64,000 bases of DNA, taken from Eutreptiella sp. 'Long Island Sound 2002'. Taxonomy: Eukaryota; Euglenozoa; Euglenophyceae; Eutreptiales; Eutreptiaceae. The first letter of the stretch is position 1; every line of letters begins with the position of its first letter. The stretch covers positions 158,228,283 to 158,292,282 of the forward strand of contig OZ038381.1 of the NCBI GenBank assembly GCA_964036045.1, given 5' to 3'. A program made the position numbers and the translations under genes. Of this stretch, positions 52,441 to 63,040 are shown one piece after another. The notes under the pieces are model-generated. The model searched no databases. It was given only the letters and a program-made list of their open reading frames with translations, and was not told the DNA's origin.

Positions 52441-55400
52441 ATGGTAAACTGGCAAGAAGCGGCTAGGACGTGGCCGCGGCCCCACCCCCATGCAGTGAGC
52501 CTACTGCGTGGGTTGGTTTGGGACCAGCACTACCGCCACAGCCACCCCCAGTGCGAAGGCGGCATGCCCGGGAGCTTCGAGCTCCGCACGGACATGGCCC
52601 CCGACCGCCTGCAGGCCGTGGAGGACTGGCTGCGGACGGAAGGGTTTGCCTTCCGCTTCCAGCAGAGGCGCTGGAGGACCTGGACCCGGCCGGACAGCAG
52701 CAGCGCGTCTCCGGGGAAGGAGAAGCGGTCCGCCGGGGACAGGAAGCGGGACCGGAAGTGGCGGGAGTACCAGGAGTCCCTGGCCGCCGAAGCCGCCCAA
52801 GGCGCCAAGGGCGGAATCCCAGCTCCCAGTCCCCAACAGGCCAATGGCGGTCACCACCCCGGCTCCACCACCCTTGGTGACTACTTCCAAGTCGCCAAGC
52901 AGACCAAGGCCAAGCCCCGTCCGCTGCTCCTGAGGAAGTCAGGCCCCAGCAGCGACGTGGAGTCAGCCCACCGCGGGAGGATGCCAGCCGACCAGGCCAG
53001 CTCCAGCAGCAGCGTCGCTCCCGACCAAAGGGACGTGGCGCGCGCCTGTGAGCGCGCCTGCGGGGTGCCCCGCAACCTTCGGGTTGCCCGGCAACGGGCC
53101 ACGCAGCGGAACGCTGCCGTGGAGGGCGCCGCGGGCATCGCCCAGCAGGAGGCTGCGGAGTGGGCGCATGGCATGGCCATCCACGCCACCACCGTGGCGG
53201 CCATTGCGGCCGGACTCACGGCCACAGCCGCCCGTGAGGCAGCGATTGCCCAGGTCAAGAGTGAGTGGGCAGCAGCCGACGAGGAAGCCCGCCTGACGCA
53301 GGAGGCCATTGCCTGCAAGGAGGCCGAGATGAAGGCGCTGGAAGAGGCGCTGGCCCAAGAGAGGGCAAAGAAGGAGGCGGAGGAAAGGGCCCACGCCGAA
53401 GCGACGGCTAAGGCCCAGGCGGACGCCGCCAAGAAGGACGCCATCGAGGCCGCGCGACGGAAGGTCGCTGAGGACAGGGCCAAGACGGAGGCGGAGCTAG
53501 CGGCGTTGGAAGCGGACAAGGCTCGGCTGCAGCAGGCCCGGGAAGCCGAAGCGGCTCGTGCTCGGGAGGAAGCCGAAGCGCGAGCTGCCGCAGCCACAGC
53601 CGCCGCAATGGAGGAGGCAGAGGCCAAACTCCGCCGCGAGACTCCCCCGGGAGGATCACGAGTGGAGACCCTTCGAAAGCTTTTCGAAGGGGACGCCTCC
53701 TCCAAGATGACGCTGGACGAGGCCGACACGGGCAGCAGTGGGAGCCGTGGCCCCACCGCCCACCGACGGAGGAAGGGCAAGGGGAAGACCCCCGAGAGGC
53801 CGCGGAGGCCAGCGGGTGGACACCCCCACGACAGTGACCCCTTCTTCACCGCCAGCGACGGGGATGAACGAGGCCGCCGACATCGCCAAGTGGTGGCTTG
53901 GACGGGCGGAGGAGGCGGAGAAGTCCCCATGGAGCCGGAAGGTGAGGATGAGGATCTCCCTCCTCCCTACCGGAGCTCGGAGTCTTCCGAGACCGAGACG
54001 CCCAGGTGGGGCGACATGGATGAGGATGACGACATGGACTTCGACATCACGAAGAAGCGCCCATCCTCGGACCCACCGAGGCGACCCGGCGGAGACCCAC
54101 CGGGACCCCGTGGCGGAGGACCATCAGGACCCCCTGGAGGACGCCCACCAAGTGGACCCCCTGGAGGCGGACCACCGGGCGGGGGAGGACTCCCTGGACG
54201 GGGCGGACCCGGCGGAGGCCCTCCTGGAGGACCCCCTGGGGACCCCGACGACCCACCAGGGAACGGCGACCCGGATACCACCCGGCGGTGGATTGTCTAC
54301 CTCCGCAGTAGGGTCCAGTTCCTCGAGCGCGAGGTAGACACGGGCAAGGGCGAGATGACTCGCATCGCCAAGGTCACCGCGCGCGCGCAGAGAGAGCTGG
54401 ACCTCGCCAGGGGCGAGACCAGATCGCTGAACAAGGTCATCAGCGGCCTGCAGCAGAGGCTGGACGCGCTGGAAGCCCGTGGCAGCGTCGGCAGCGACCA
54501 CCCACCCCTGAAGTCTGGCTCGTCGGACGACGGCTGGGGACCCGGACCAGGTCCAGGCAGACCCCACGCCCCCGGCGGAGCCCCCAGGAGTCGCCCCAGC
54601 GCCAGTGCCCCCTCTCTCACCGCCCCCTCTCACCACAGCGCGGGCCGCCGCAACGAGCGCGTGCCGCTCGGCAGTGGCAGTGAGGATTGGCGTGATGAGT
54701 GGCTCAGCGCGGAGTACCGCAACTGCCGTGCTCCACCACGGACACCGGTACGCCTCCGGCGCCCCGCACCAGCCCCGGAGCCAATCCCAATGGCTGGTGA
54801 ACGTTATGGTGGACTCAGGGATGAGGTTCCCAGAGGAGACGTGGAGTGGGATGTCGGCGAAGGTGAGGACCTGGACCTGGACCTGGAGGAGTTCGACATC
54901 AGCCCGCCGCGTGGTGTACGACGGGAGGCCGCTGAACGCAGCCGCCGGCGCCGTGATGAGGAGGCGTACATGGAAGGAGTACGGCGTGAACATGTAGGTT
55001 CAGCGTACATGGAGGAACCGCGGCATAGCCACAGGGATTCCATGGAGGAGATGGACGTGGCAGCTGTGGGAGTCCGTGGGAGAGGCCGATGGGAACCTCG
55101 GTCGACCTCGCGGCCGGCGTTCATGGTCTCTAAGGCCGCAGATGCCGCCGTGTGGGAAGACTTGAAGGACATCAAGCCCCCCATGTACGACGGCAACCCC
55201 CTCAACCTCGACCGCTTCTTGGAGAAGCTGGACGATTGGGGGGTAACCGTTACTGAGGACATGCATCCCGCTGATGCGGAGAAGTATGTCTTCAGACGGT
55301 TCAGGTACCGCCTGCCGGAAGTGCTCCAAGAGCTATACTTCGTGGCGACCAAAGAGGGGAAAATCAAGACCCTCAAGGAAGCCAAGAAGTGGCTCAACGA

Positions 55401-56598
55401 GCAGGAGCGGGTGGACGCGGCGCAGGTGGCTGCCAAGCGGTGGAAGTCCATCAAGCTTCAGCATGATGGACGGGAGATTCGCCTACGGGACTGGCGAGAC
55501 TTCCGAGGGCAATACACCCTCTTCCGCCGCAACGTTGAGGATTGGAACGAGGGTGACGAGCAGGCTCGCCTGCTCTCCATGCTGCCGGAAGCATGGATCA
55601 AGAGGGTCACCAAGGAGGAAGCCAAGCGGGCCAAGTCCAACCACACGTTCAAGATGATGCTCCCCAAAGAGTATCATACGAACGTGGTGAGTTGGACGAG
55701 GAAGAACGTGGCCCGGGATGTCAAACGGCACTCCCTGCAGAACGCTCTCCTCATCACCCTCTCGGGCGATCGCGAGAAGACCGCGATTGGGCGCCTTGAC
55801 GAGTGTGACGTGAGCGGCCAGACCATCCGTCTGCAGGCTATCCCGGCGCGGATGAGCTGCGACGAGATCCTGGAGTGGGTTGGAGAGGAGGTGCTCAAAG
55901 AGTACCGGAACCTCCACCACACCCGCGGGTTGAGGCCCGGCGACCGTGACGTCAACTACGTTGGCGAGGGACCTGGCGGGGAAGCTGCCATGGACCCAGC
56001 GGGAGCCGACGGCGATGAGACTCTCGTCGACGATGACGACGACGATGAGCCCGCCGAGGTGGCTGATTGTGCCTTCGTGGCCAACAACCTGAGCGCGGGG
56101 AACAAACCGGGAAACTGGAAGCCCCTGCAGCAGGGTTGGAGGAAGAAGGAGAAGAGGGACCCTCGCCGCATTGGCGTCCCTCCGCTGTCCTTTGGGGAGT
56201 TCATACGAGCTCACCCGCAGGGCTGTTTCGTGTGTTATGGGAGGAAGAAAGGCTTCAACCATGACCACCGAACATGCCCCACCCACCAGGCCGACACGGA
56301 GGCCTTCAAGAAGGCGCACGGGTCGAAGAAGCGTGCACCTGCGGGTATCCGGGAGGCCAAAGTGGAGGTGGACAAGGATGAGCTCTCCAAGCTGGTGTCG
56401 CAGGGGACCGAGTTGGCCAAGGAGATCCAGGAGATCAAGAGGAACTGGGTCCCCAGGTCGGACAACAAGAACAAGGAGAACAACCAGAACGACCAGAACA
56501 AGGACAAGAACAAGACGACTAGAAGGGGAAGGAAGAAGGGCGTCAACGAGGTTGATGCCGAGGAGACTGCCCCTACTTCCACAACCGACGCCCCCTAG
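52441..56598 (+). CDS. gag: Element 3 Gag, very large
   Basis: 1385 residues from ATG 52441 (CCATGG context) to TAG 56596. Residues 265-400 are an Ala/Glu/Lys/Arg coiled coil (EERAHAEATAKAQADAAKK). 544-614 are Gly/Pro-rich, collagen-like. 625-685 are a second coiled coil (RVQFLEREVDTGKGE, ISGLQQRLDALEARG). Capsid-like sequence starts near 908 (DLKDIKPPMYDGNPLNLDRF) and runs to about 1165. Near 1260 a Cys/His motif reads CFVCYGRKKGFNHDHRTC, with longer spacing than the classical CCHC. The Lys/Asn-rich end may bind nucleic acid. At three times normal Ty3 gag length, the N-terminal 900 residues are an unexplained addition, perhaps for self-assembly. No stop or shift is seen. Confidence 0.9.
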   Translation: MVNWQEAARTWPRPHPHAVSLLRGLVWDQHYRHSHPQCEGGMPGSFELRTDMAPDRLQAVEDWLRTEGFAFRFQQRRWRTWTRPDSSSASPGKEKRSAGDRKRDRKWREYQESLAAEAAQGAKGGIPAPSPQQANGGHHPGSTTLGDYFQVAKQTKAKPRPLLLRKSGPSSDVESAHRGRMPADQASSSSSVAPDQRDVARACERACGVPRNLRVARQRATQRNAAVEGAAGIAQQEAAEWAHGMAIHATTVAAIAAGLTATAAREAAIAQVKSEWAAADEEARLTQEAIACKEAEMKALEEALAQERAKKEAEERAHAEATAKAQADAAKKDAIEAARRKVAEDRAKTEAELAALEADKARLQQAREAEAARAREEAEARAAAATAAAMEEAEAKLRRETPPGGSRVETLRKLFEGDASSKMTLDEADTGSSGSRGPTAHRRRKGKGKTPERPRRPAGGHPHDSDPFFTASDGDERGRRHRQVVAWTGGGGGEVPMEPEGEDEDLPPPYRSSESSETETPRWGDMDEDDDMDFDITKKRPSSDPPRRPGGDPPGPRGGGPSGPPGGRPPSGPPGGGPPGGGGLPGRGGPGGGPPGGPPGDPDDPPGNGDPDTTRRWIVYLRSRVQFLEREVDTGKGEMTRIAKVTARAQRELDLARGETRSLNKVISGLQQRLDALEARGSVGSDHPPLKSGSSDDGWGPGPGPGRPHAPGGAPRSRPSASAPSLTAPSHHSAGRRNERVPLGSGSEDWRDEWLSAEYRNCRAPPRTPVRLRRPAPAPEPIPMAGERYGGLRDEVPRGDVEWDVGEGEDLDLDLEEFDISPPRGVRREAAERSRRRRDEEAYMEGVRREHVGSAYMEEPRHSHRDSMEEMDVAAVGVRGRGRWEPRSTSRPAFMVSKAADAAVWEDLKDIKPPMYDGNPLNLDRFLEKLDDWGVTVTEDMHPADAEKYVFRRFRYRLPEVLQELYFVATKEGKIKTLKEAKKWLNEQERVDAAQVAAKRWKSIKLQHDGREIRLRDWRDFRGQYTLFRRNVEDWNEGDEQARLLSMLPEAWIKRVTKEEAKRAKSNHTFKMMLPKEYHTNVVSWTRKNVARDVKRHSLQNALLITLSGDREKTAIGRLDECDVSGQTIRLQAIPARMSCDEILEWVGEEVLKEYRNLHHTRGLRPGDRDVNYVGEGPGGEAAMDPAGADGDETLVDDDDDDEPAEVADCAFVANNLSAGNKPGNWKPLQQGWRKKEKRDPRRIGVPPLSFGEFIRAHPQGCFVCYGRKKGFNHDHRTCPTHQADTEAFKKAHGSKKRAPAGIREAKVEVDKDELSKLVSQGTELAKEIQEIKRNWVPRSDNKNKENNQNDQNKDKNKTTRRGRKKGVNEVDAEETAPTSTTDAP

Positions 56599-56640
56599 CA
56601 GAGCCCCTGCAGCCAAGGGCCCCAGCTAGGGCGGTCGCAG
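56596..56640 (+). promoter_or_regulatory. Element 3 gag-pol stop codon (readthrough type)
   Basis: TAG CAG. The gag frame is open after the stop through 57010, where homology to the pre-protease region begins, so the ancestral element needed only readthrough. CCCCT/AGGGC-type pairing is possible downstream. Confidence 0.5.
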
Positions 56641-59600
56641 GATGGGGACGTGGGAAGCGTCGAACCATCCCAGTCGGGAGTCGATAAGCACAAGGGGACT
56701 GCCGCGGGCAGAAGGCCCGGTCCGGCACCCAGTCGCGGAGGCGGGGTGAGGGCAAGTGAAGGCACGAACCCTTGCACCCGTCCGTCCTTCGCGACCAAGA
56801 TTGTGTTTGATGTACTACAAGATCTATCCGAGAGTATCGGAGGATCACCCGGACCGCAACTGGATGCTGCAGATGGGCAGCCTGAGCCCATTGTCCACGA
56901 CCTGCACCAGTCGCTTGTTGAGCTTCTGGAAAGGCCGGAGATCCTGAGCTTGCACGCCGTGCGCCGAGTGGGGCGTGAGCGGCAGTTGCACATTAAGTTC
57001 CGTGCCTTCCGTGCGGGGAAGTGCAAAAGGTCTTCGACGTGTTGGTCGACACGGGAGCTCAAGTCAGCTTGGTCAAGGCTGGCCTACTTCCACCAGAGTG
57101 TCTGACCGACAGTCGGAAACCTGTCAGGCTGAAGGTGGCGAACGGCCAGTACATGGTGGGAGGCACGAAGGAAGCGGCCATTGGGCTGCAGTTCGTGAAC
57201 CATCGTGGGCTGAGCCGCCCAGACCTCGGCAAGGAAATCCTCCTGCACGGTCGCTTCTACGAGGCCGAGATGGACTGGGACATGATCGTTGCGTAGGACT
57301 TCATGATGGAGACGGACTCCGGCGTTCTCCCGGCCCAGGCCTCCATGACCCTGTACCAGGACGATCAGCTCTCGTGGCTTTCGTCACCTGAGCACCATGT
57401 GGAATGCCAATGGATCCACCCCGAACGCGATCAGCTCGAAGTAGCCGCACTGGGCACTGAGCCAACTGGGCCAGCAAACCAGGAGTACGGCGTAAGGCCG
57501 GAAGTGGCGAGCCGAGTGGTTGCGGACCTGGGAGCTTCGGATCTGGCCCTGGATGCGTTCTCTTCAGGAACCTCCGCCCATCTTCGGGTTTGTGAGAAGT
57601 ACTGGAGCGCCCAGGACTCCGCGTGGAAGAAGCACTGGGGTCCGCATCAGGGATTGATGTGGATCCATTGCCCCCGTTGGGACATTCCAAGAGCGATAGC
57701 GAAGATTCGCAAGGACCGCTCCAAGGCAGTGCTGGTTGTTCCTATGGGATGCACCGAGGAGGAAAGTACCCGACATTGGGTAGTCTCGTTGACCAACATG
57801 ACCTTAAACAAGGTCGTCCTACCGGCTGGAGAGAGTGTCTATCAGGACGCTAAGGGACAGCCCATGCCACCCCAGAGATGGCCAACGGAGTTCCACTATG
57901 TGGATGGGGGCCTTGATCAGGCCGATACCACGGACTTCGTGTGTGTCAACCGCATCATAGCAGAGCCATGGCGGCATTGCTTTGCGGTTCCCCCTGTTGA
58001 CATCGGAGAATCGGAAGACCCCCTCACTGAACAGGAGCTGGATCTGGTTCAGGGGTATATGGATCAGCCCTTTCACGACTGGGGAAACCAGCGTGAGGGC
58101 AAAGGCCAGGACAAAGCCTGGTGGGAAGTGGACTCAATCGTCTCCGGTTCCTATGATGGGAATACCTTCGTACAGAGGGTGCTGGATCACATGTCCAGCC
58201 AGGACGAGCCGCCTGGCGGTAACCCACCCACCTACGGCGATCTATTCCGAGGCAAGACCAGAGATGGCCCTTTGGGCCACCTGGGAAGACCACCTGAGCC
58301 GAAGCCGAGCGGGGTCGCTACCCCTCAAGTAAGCTCCGTGGTCCAGGTGCCCGGAAAAGCCAAGGCGGAGTCCGACGATTGCCCCAAGATCCAGGCGTTG
58401 AGGGCCAGGCTGAAGCAGAAGTATGGGGACACCTTCTTCAGCGGAAAGCCTGTGTTTCCCCCACCGGTGCGTGGACCGTATGGCGAGGCCAAGATACGAC
58501 TGAAGCAGGACCCCCGTGTGTATAGGCACCGGGAGTTTGCCCCCAGGGGCGAGAGGAAGGAGGCCATGGAGAAGATCCTCCGTGACTTCATCCAGAGAGG
58601 CTGGCTTGAGCCGTGCCACTCCAAGTGGGCCTCTCCGTGCTTCGTCGTCCCCAAGAAGGTGGCCGGTGAGTGGCGGCTCGTGGTCGACTACCGCGGCCTA
58701 AACGCCCGAACACAGCAGGATAGCTATACGCTTCCCCTCATTGAGGACATGCTGCAAAAACAACACCGGCGGAGGATCTTCACGGTGATTGACCTGAAAC
58801 ATGGTTATCATCAGATGCCTCTCGCCGAGGAGTCCCGTGCCTGAACAGCCATGAGCACCCCACTTGGACCTCTCCAGTGGAAGGTGATGCCCATGGGCGT
58901 TACCAACGGCAATGCGCCTTTTCAGCGGATGCTGGAGAACCTGCTTGAGCCGGTGCGTGACTGTGCGGACCCCTTCGTGGACGACGTGATCATCGCGTCC
59001 GGGGACCCCAGTATGAGCTACGAGGAGCTCCTGGAGGCACATGAAAGGGACATCACTCGAGTGCTGGACCTCCTGGTTCGGCACAAACTCACGGGCAGCA
59101 GTGACAAGGCCACCATTGCGGTAAGCGAGGTGGTCTTCGCTGGCCACGTAGTCGGGAACGGGCAGCAAAAGCCCATACTTGGCAAGGTGGCTGCGATTGA
59201 GCACTGGGAAAGGCCCAAAACGGTCTCTGAGCTACGGGCGTATCTGGGGTTCTGCAATTACTACTCGGGGTATATCAAAATGTATGCCGAGTATGCAGCC
59301 CCCATGACGACCATGCTCAAGGGCAACCGAGAGGAGACCAAGAAGGGGTCCAAGAAGGCTCTGGTCTGGGATGCTGATTCCGACCGTACCTTTGAGGGGA
59401 TGAAGCAGGCGCTGCTATCCGCAGTGGGTTTGCACCTCGTGGATCCCGACCGAGGGTTCGTCCTGCGCACCGATGCTTCCGACTACGCCGTAGGCGCTGT
59501 GTTGGAGCAACTGCTTGACGATGGGAGGCACGTGCCCGTGGCCTTCTGGAGCCGAGTCCTGGCGGAAGGCCAGAGACGGAGGTGGACGCCCCGTGAAAAG

Positions 59601-61577
59601 GAGGCGTATGCCATCGTCATGGCTCTCAGGAAATGGGCTGGGTACATAGCCCTCCATCCCGTCACCGTCTGCACCGACCATCAGAGTCTGCAGTCGTGGC
59701 ACAAGGGGCACGTGGACACCCCCTCTGGTCCCGCCTCCCGACGGGCAAGATGGCATGAGACCTTGGCCAAGTTCGACCTCACGGTTGTGTATATTCCTGG
59801 AAAGGATAACACCGTGGCGGACTGTCTCAGTAGGTGGGCCTATCCCGCCAGCAAGGGCATGACGGATATCTCTGCCCATGGCGATGAGGCTGAGACCGCT
59901 GGGGCCAAGAAGATCATTGAGATGGAGCGCCTGATGGAGGAGGAGGGTATTAAATGCTTCGTCGTCATGGCTGCGGATGCCCCCCTCGGAAAGAGGGTGA
60001 GCAGAGCGGTCAGAGTACTCGCCCCTGAGGGAGCTGAGTCCGACAAGCACCTCTTCCCGGAGTCTTGCCTTCAGGACGACTGGATAGACGATTACGCCAA
60101 GTCTGAGGCCTTTGCGGCCGAGTATAGGGCTGTGACCGACCCTGACGACGGACAGAAGTGGCCAAAGGGGCTGACTGAGGAAGATGGCAAGCTCTACCGG
60201 AATGGTAAGCTGCTAGTACCGGAGTCCCGGGTGCTCGAGCTTTGTGAAGCTTGGCACCACCACATGCTGCACCCAGGGGTCAAGAAGCAAGCCCTTGACA
60301 TGCAGCGCCGGTTCGAGATCGACCACATCGTTCTCTACACCGCCATCAAGAAGGTCAGGAAGGGTTGCTCGGTCTGCCAGGCCTGCAATCCCGATAACCG
60401 GAACGTCAAGGGGGAAACCCAATGGACCCCGGTTCCTGACCAGCCCATGGAGAGCGTGGCCATGGACGTCTTCTCCATGCCTGAAGTGCACATTGGCAAG
60501 GAGACCTTTGACTGTGTGGTTCTTTGCGTGGATCGCCACAGTGGCTACGTAGTAGCCGTTCCGGCACGCAAAAAGGGGTTGCTTGCCAAGGAAGTGGCAG
60601 TCATGATGATTCGTCATTGGCTGACCGTCTTTGACATCCCCCGCACCATTTGCAGTGACCGAGGGCCCCAGTTTACTGGAGGCTGGTTCAAGGCTATGTG
60701 TTCCCTTATGGGAATACGTCATGCCAAGAGCGTCGCCTATCTCAGCCGGTCTAATGGCCGGGCTGAAGTGGCTGGACGGCAGCTGTTTGAGAAGCTGCGC
60801 AAGATTAACATCACCAATCCACATCCGAACTGGTTTGAGGAGATGTGGCCTGCTCTGAAGGCCCGTCATGACACCCCCACTCCCGGTGGTTTGTCACCTC
60901 ACCAGATTCTGTTCGGCAGGGACCCCCTCGGTCGGGGACTTCCCTTGTCCGGTGATGGCATGGCCATGGATGCCAAGGAATTCTTCGCGCGGCAAGAGCA
61001 AACGGCGCGGGACATCCGCCAGCAGCTCGAGAAGGAGCATGCTGAACGTCAGAAGTCCGCCCCGAGCCCGACAGCGCAGACGTTCAGGGTGGGAGACCCG
61101 GTGTGGGTGATCAGACCCCGCCCTATGGGCACCCACCGCACCAAAACCTGGTTCACACCTGGAGAGGTGGTCCGCAGGATTGGTGAGGACACCTACCGCA
61201 TCGAGGTGGGTCACGGACACTTCCGGGAGCGCCACGAGAGTCAACTCCGTGTGCGGGAACCCGACCTCCGTGGCCAACATGTGTCCCTGAGCTACGCCAC
61301 ACATGAGGCTGATTTGGACGACGATTATGCTGAGCAGGACGACTATACTGTTGAGAAGATCCTGGCTCAGCGTCCGAACGCCTCGGCACCGGGAGGCCTG
61401 AAGTTCAAGGTTCGTTGGCGAGGCTATGGGCCGTCCCACGACACCTGGGAGCCTGTCTCCTTGTTCGTGCCGCGGGTCAATACTCCCTTCATGGAGTACA
61501 TCCGCAAGCACAAGACCAAGATCCATGTCTGGGACTTGGCAGCACTCACCCGGGCGATTGCAGCCAGGGGTGCCTGA
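56599..61577 (+). pseudogene. pol: Element 3 Pol: PR, Dam-like, RT, RNase H, integrase, chromodomain
   Basis: A frameshift at about 57010-57020 (between RAFRAG and KVFDVLVDTGAQ) precedes the protease DTG (57048-57056). TAG 57294 (probably from CAG) and TGA 58842 (Leu in element 1) interrupt it. Dam-like region about 57520-57960: LALDAFSSGTSAHLRVCEKY, MWIHCPRWDIPRAIAKI, AVLVVPM; NPPF is replaced by HCPR. RT: WRLVVDYRGLNARTQQDSY, box FVDDVIIAS. RNase H: LRTDASDYAVGAVLEQ, CTDHQSLQSW. Integrase: HHHMLHPG and CSVC finger, catalytic D (AMDVFSM), D (CSDRGPQF), E (GRAEVAGR). Chromodomain near 61340: YTVEKILAQR, KVRWRGYG, DTWEP. Otherwise intact. Confidence 0.93.
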
Positions 61578-63029
61578 TCAGCGCCCTGAGCTCTCCCCTG
61601 ATGTAGTTGAGCGCTTGTTAGGTCGACGGATCGTCCCTTACTTGCTTGCTCTCTTCCATCTTTCGGTGACCTGCCATCAGAGTGGCCATATACCCCCCCC
61701 TGCTGAATCCAGAGGAGGATGGCCCCTCTCTTCTTCTATTCGTCACTCCCCCCCCTGCTGAATCCTTGGGAAACCAGGTAGGGTGACTGACCTTCATATT
61801 TCTGAGCTCTTGGGGACTTGAAGCCCATACGACGTTGCGCAACGGATGCCGCTGTCATCGGCATTGCGATTTTTGGTGTGTGGTCTGGTCCCATGGCACT
61901 TGCGGGATCCAGACCAGTCGACGTGTGTCTCGAGACTATATATGGCCTGAACTCAGGCGTTTTCCTGTCCACCCTCCTGCATTGCCTTATCCTGACCGTG
62001 GCGTGGTTTGGCGCTCTGTTCAGAGTGTGTTTACACGCCTATTTATCCCGCTTATTGCTTGTCTTTCTGTTCCCCAGGATATGTGCATTTGTATGTCAGC
62101 CCATCACTGAAGTGTGGACCCCCCCCGACGGGATGCGAATCGACTACGAAGGCGCCATGAGTCGCCGTTTGCATGCTCTTACATATGGTCCAGCCTGGAC
62201 CAGTACCTAATTACAGATTCTTCTATTTGAGTGCCCGTGATACAGTGTGCCCTATTTGCTGTGATGTGGAGATCCTGATGGCGCCAGGCGGGAAGCCCAG
62301 TTGCCTGACTACACTCCCAGCGGTCCGCCACTGTCAGTCCCAGTGTGAGCCTACCGACTCGCAGACGCACTTGCAGTCGGATGGCGGCCTCCGGTGCTCC
62401 TGACCTCGGTCAGTCTGCCTGGGAAACTGGTGGTTTGAGGAGTCGACGCCTCCGCCCACAATGCATGAGGACTCCCTCATGTATGGCCTTCGTGGTAATA
62501 GGGCGAGGGAAAAGACGGCCTTGACGCCCGATCCCTTAAGGAGGAGCTCGTTCGGCTGTAACACTCTGGACTCGCGTCGTATGGATATGGACATGGTGCG
62601 CCCGAGGAAGGACCCGTGGGGACTCTCCCCCCGCCGGCGGGCCTTGGGAAGCTTGGGGTAGCCTGATGGATCTTTGTGGTCGCTTTCGACCTGTGGGACC
62701 ACCTCGGTCGTCGTGTGACGCCTATGTTGGCCTTGTATGCCACTGCCACTGTGGTGGTGACCGTCGCAGCCGGCACCCGGTGCGCCTGGTATGGGTTAAC
62801 GGGTCCTTTAAATGCCGAACAATCGCCGCCAGGACCCGGGACTTGATACTGGATACTATACTTGCAGTTACTAACAGCTACAGCACCGTACTTGTCTTAC
62901 TGTGGGATTTGGACAGCCTAACCTGCGAATCGCCTGAAGTGAGGATTTGACACCCCCCCCCTTCAGGGGATGGTCCTGGGTACCCGCTGCCATGCGTGGA
63001 TGTTATCGAGCCCCCCCAGGGTTTGCTCT
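61578..63029. other. Element 3 3' untranslated region
   Basis: 1.45 kb with short ORFs only. CCCCCCCTGCTGAATCC occurs twice (near 61698 and 61751). No envelope or other gene is recognised. Confidence 0.65.
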
Positions 63030-63040
63030 AAGGAGGGGGG
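63030..63040 (+). other. Element 3 polypurine tract
   Basis: AAGGAGGGGGG directly before the TG of the 3' LTR. Confidence 0.9.

Noticed and set aside
52881-56616. Antisense ORFs of about 350-380 codons opposite element 3 gag
   Set aside because: They shadow a well-supported plus-strand gag with recognisable domains.
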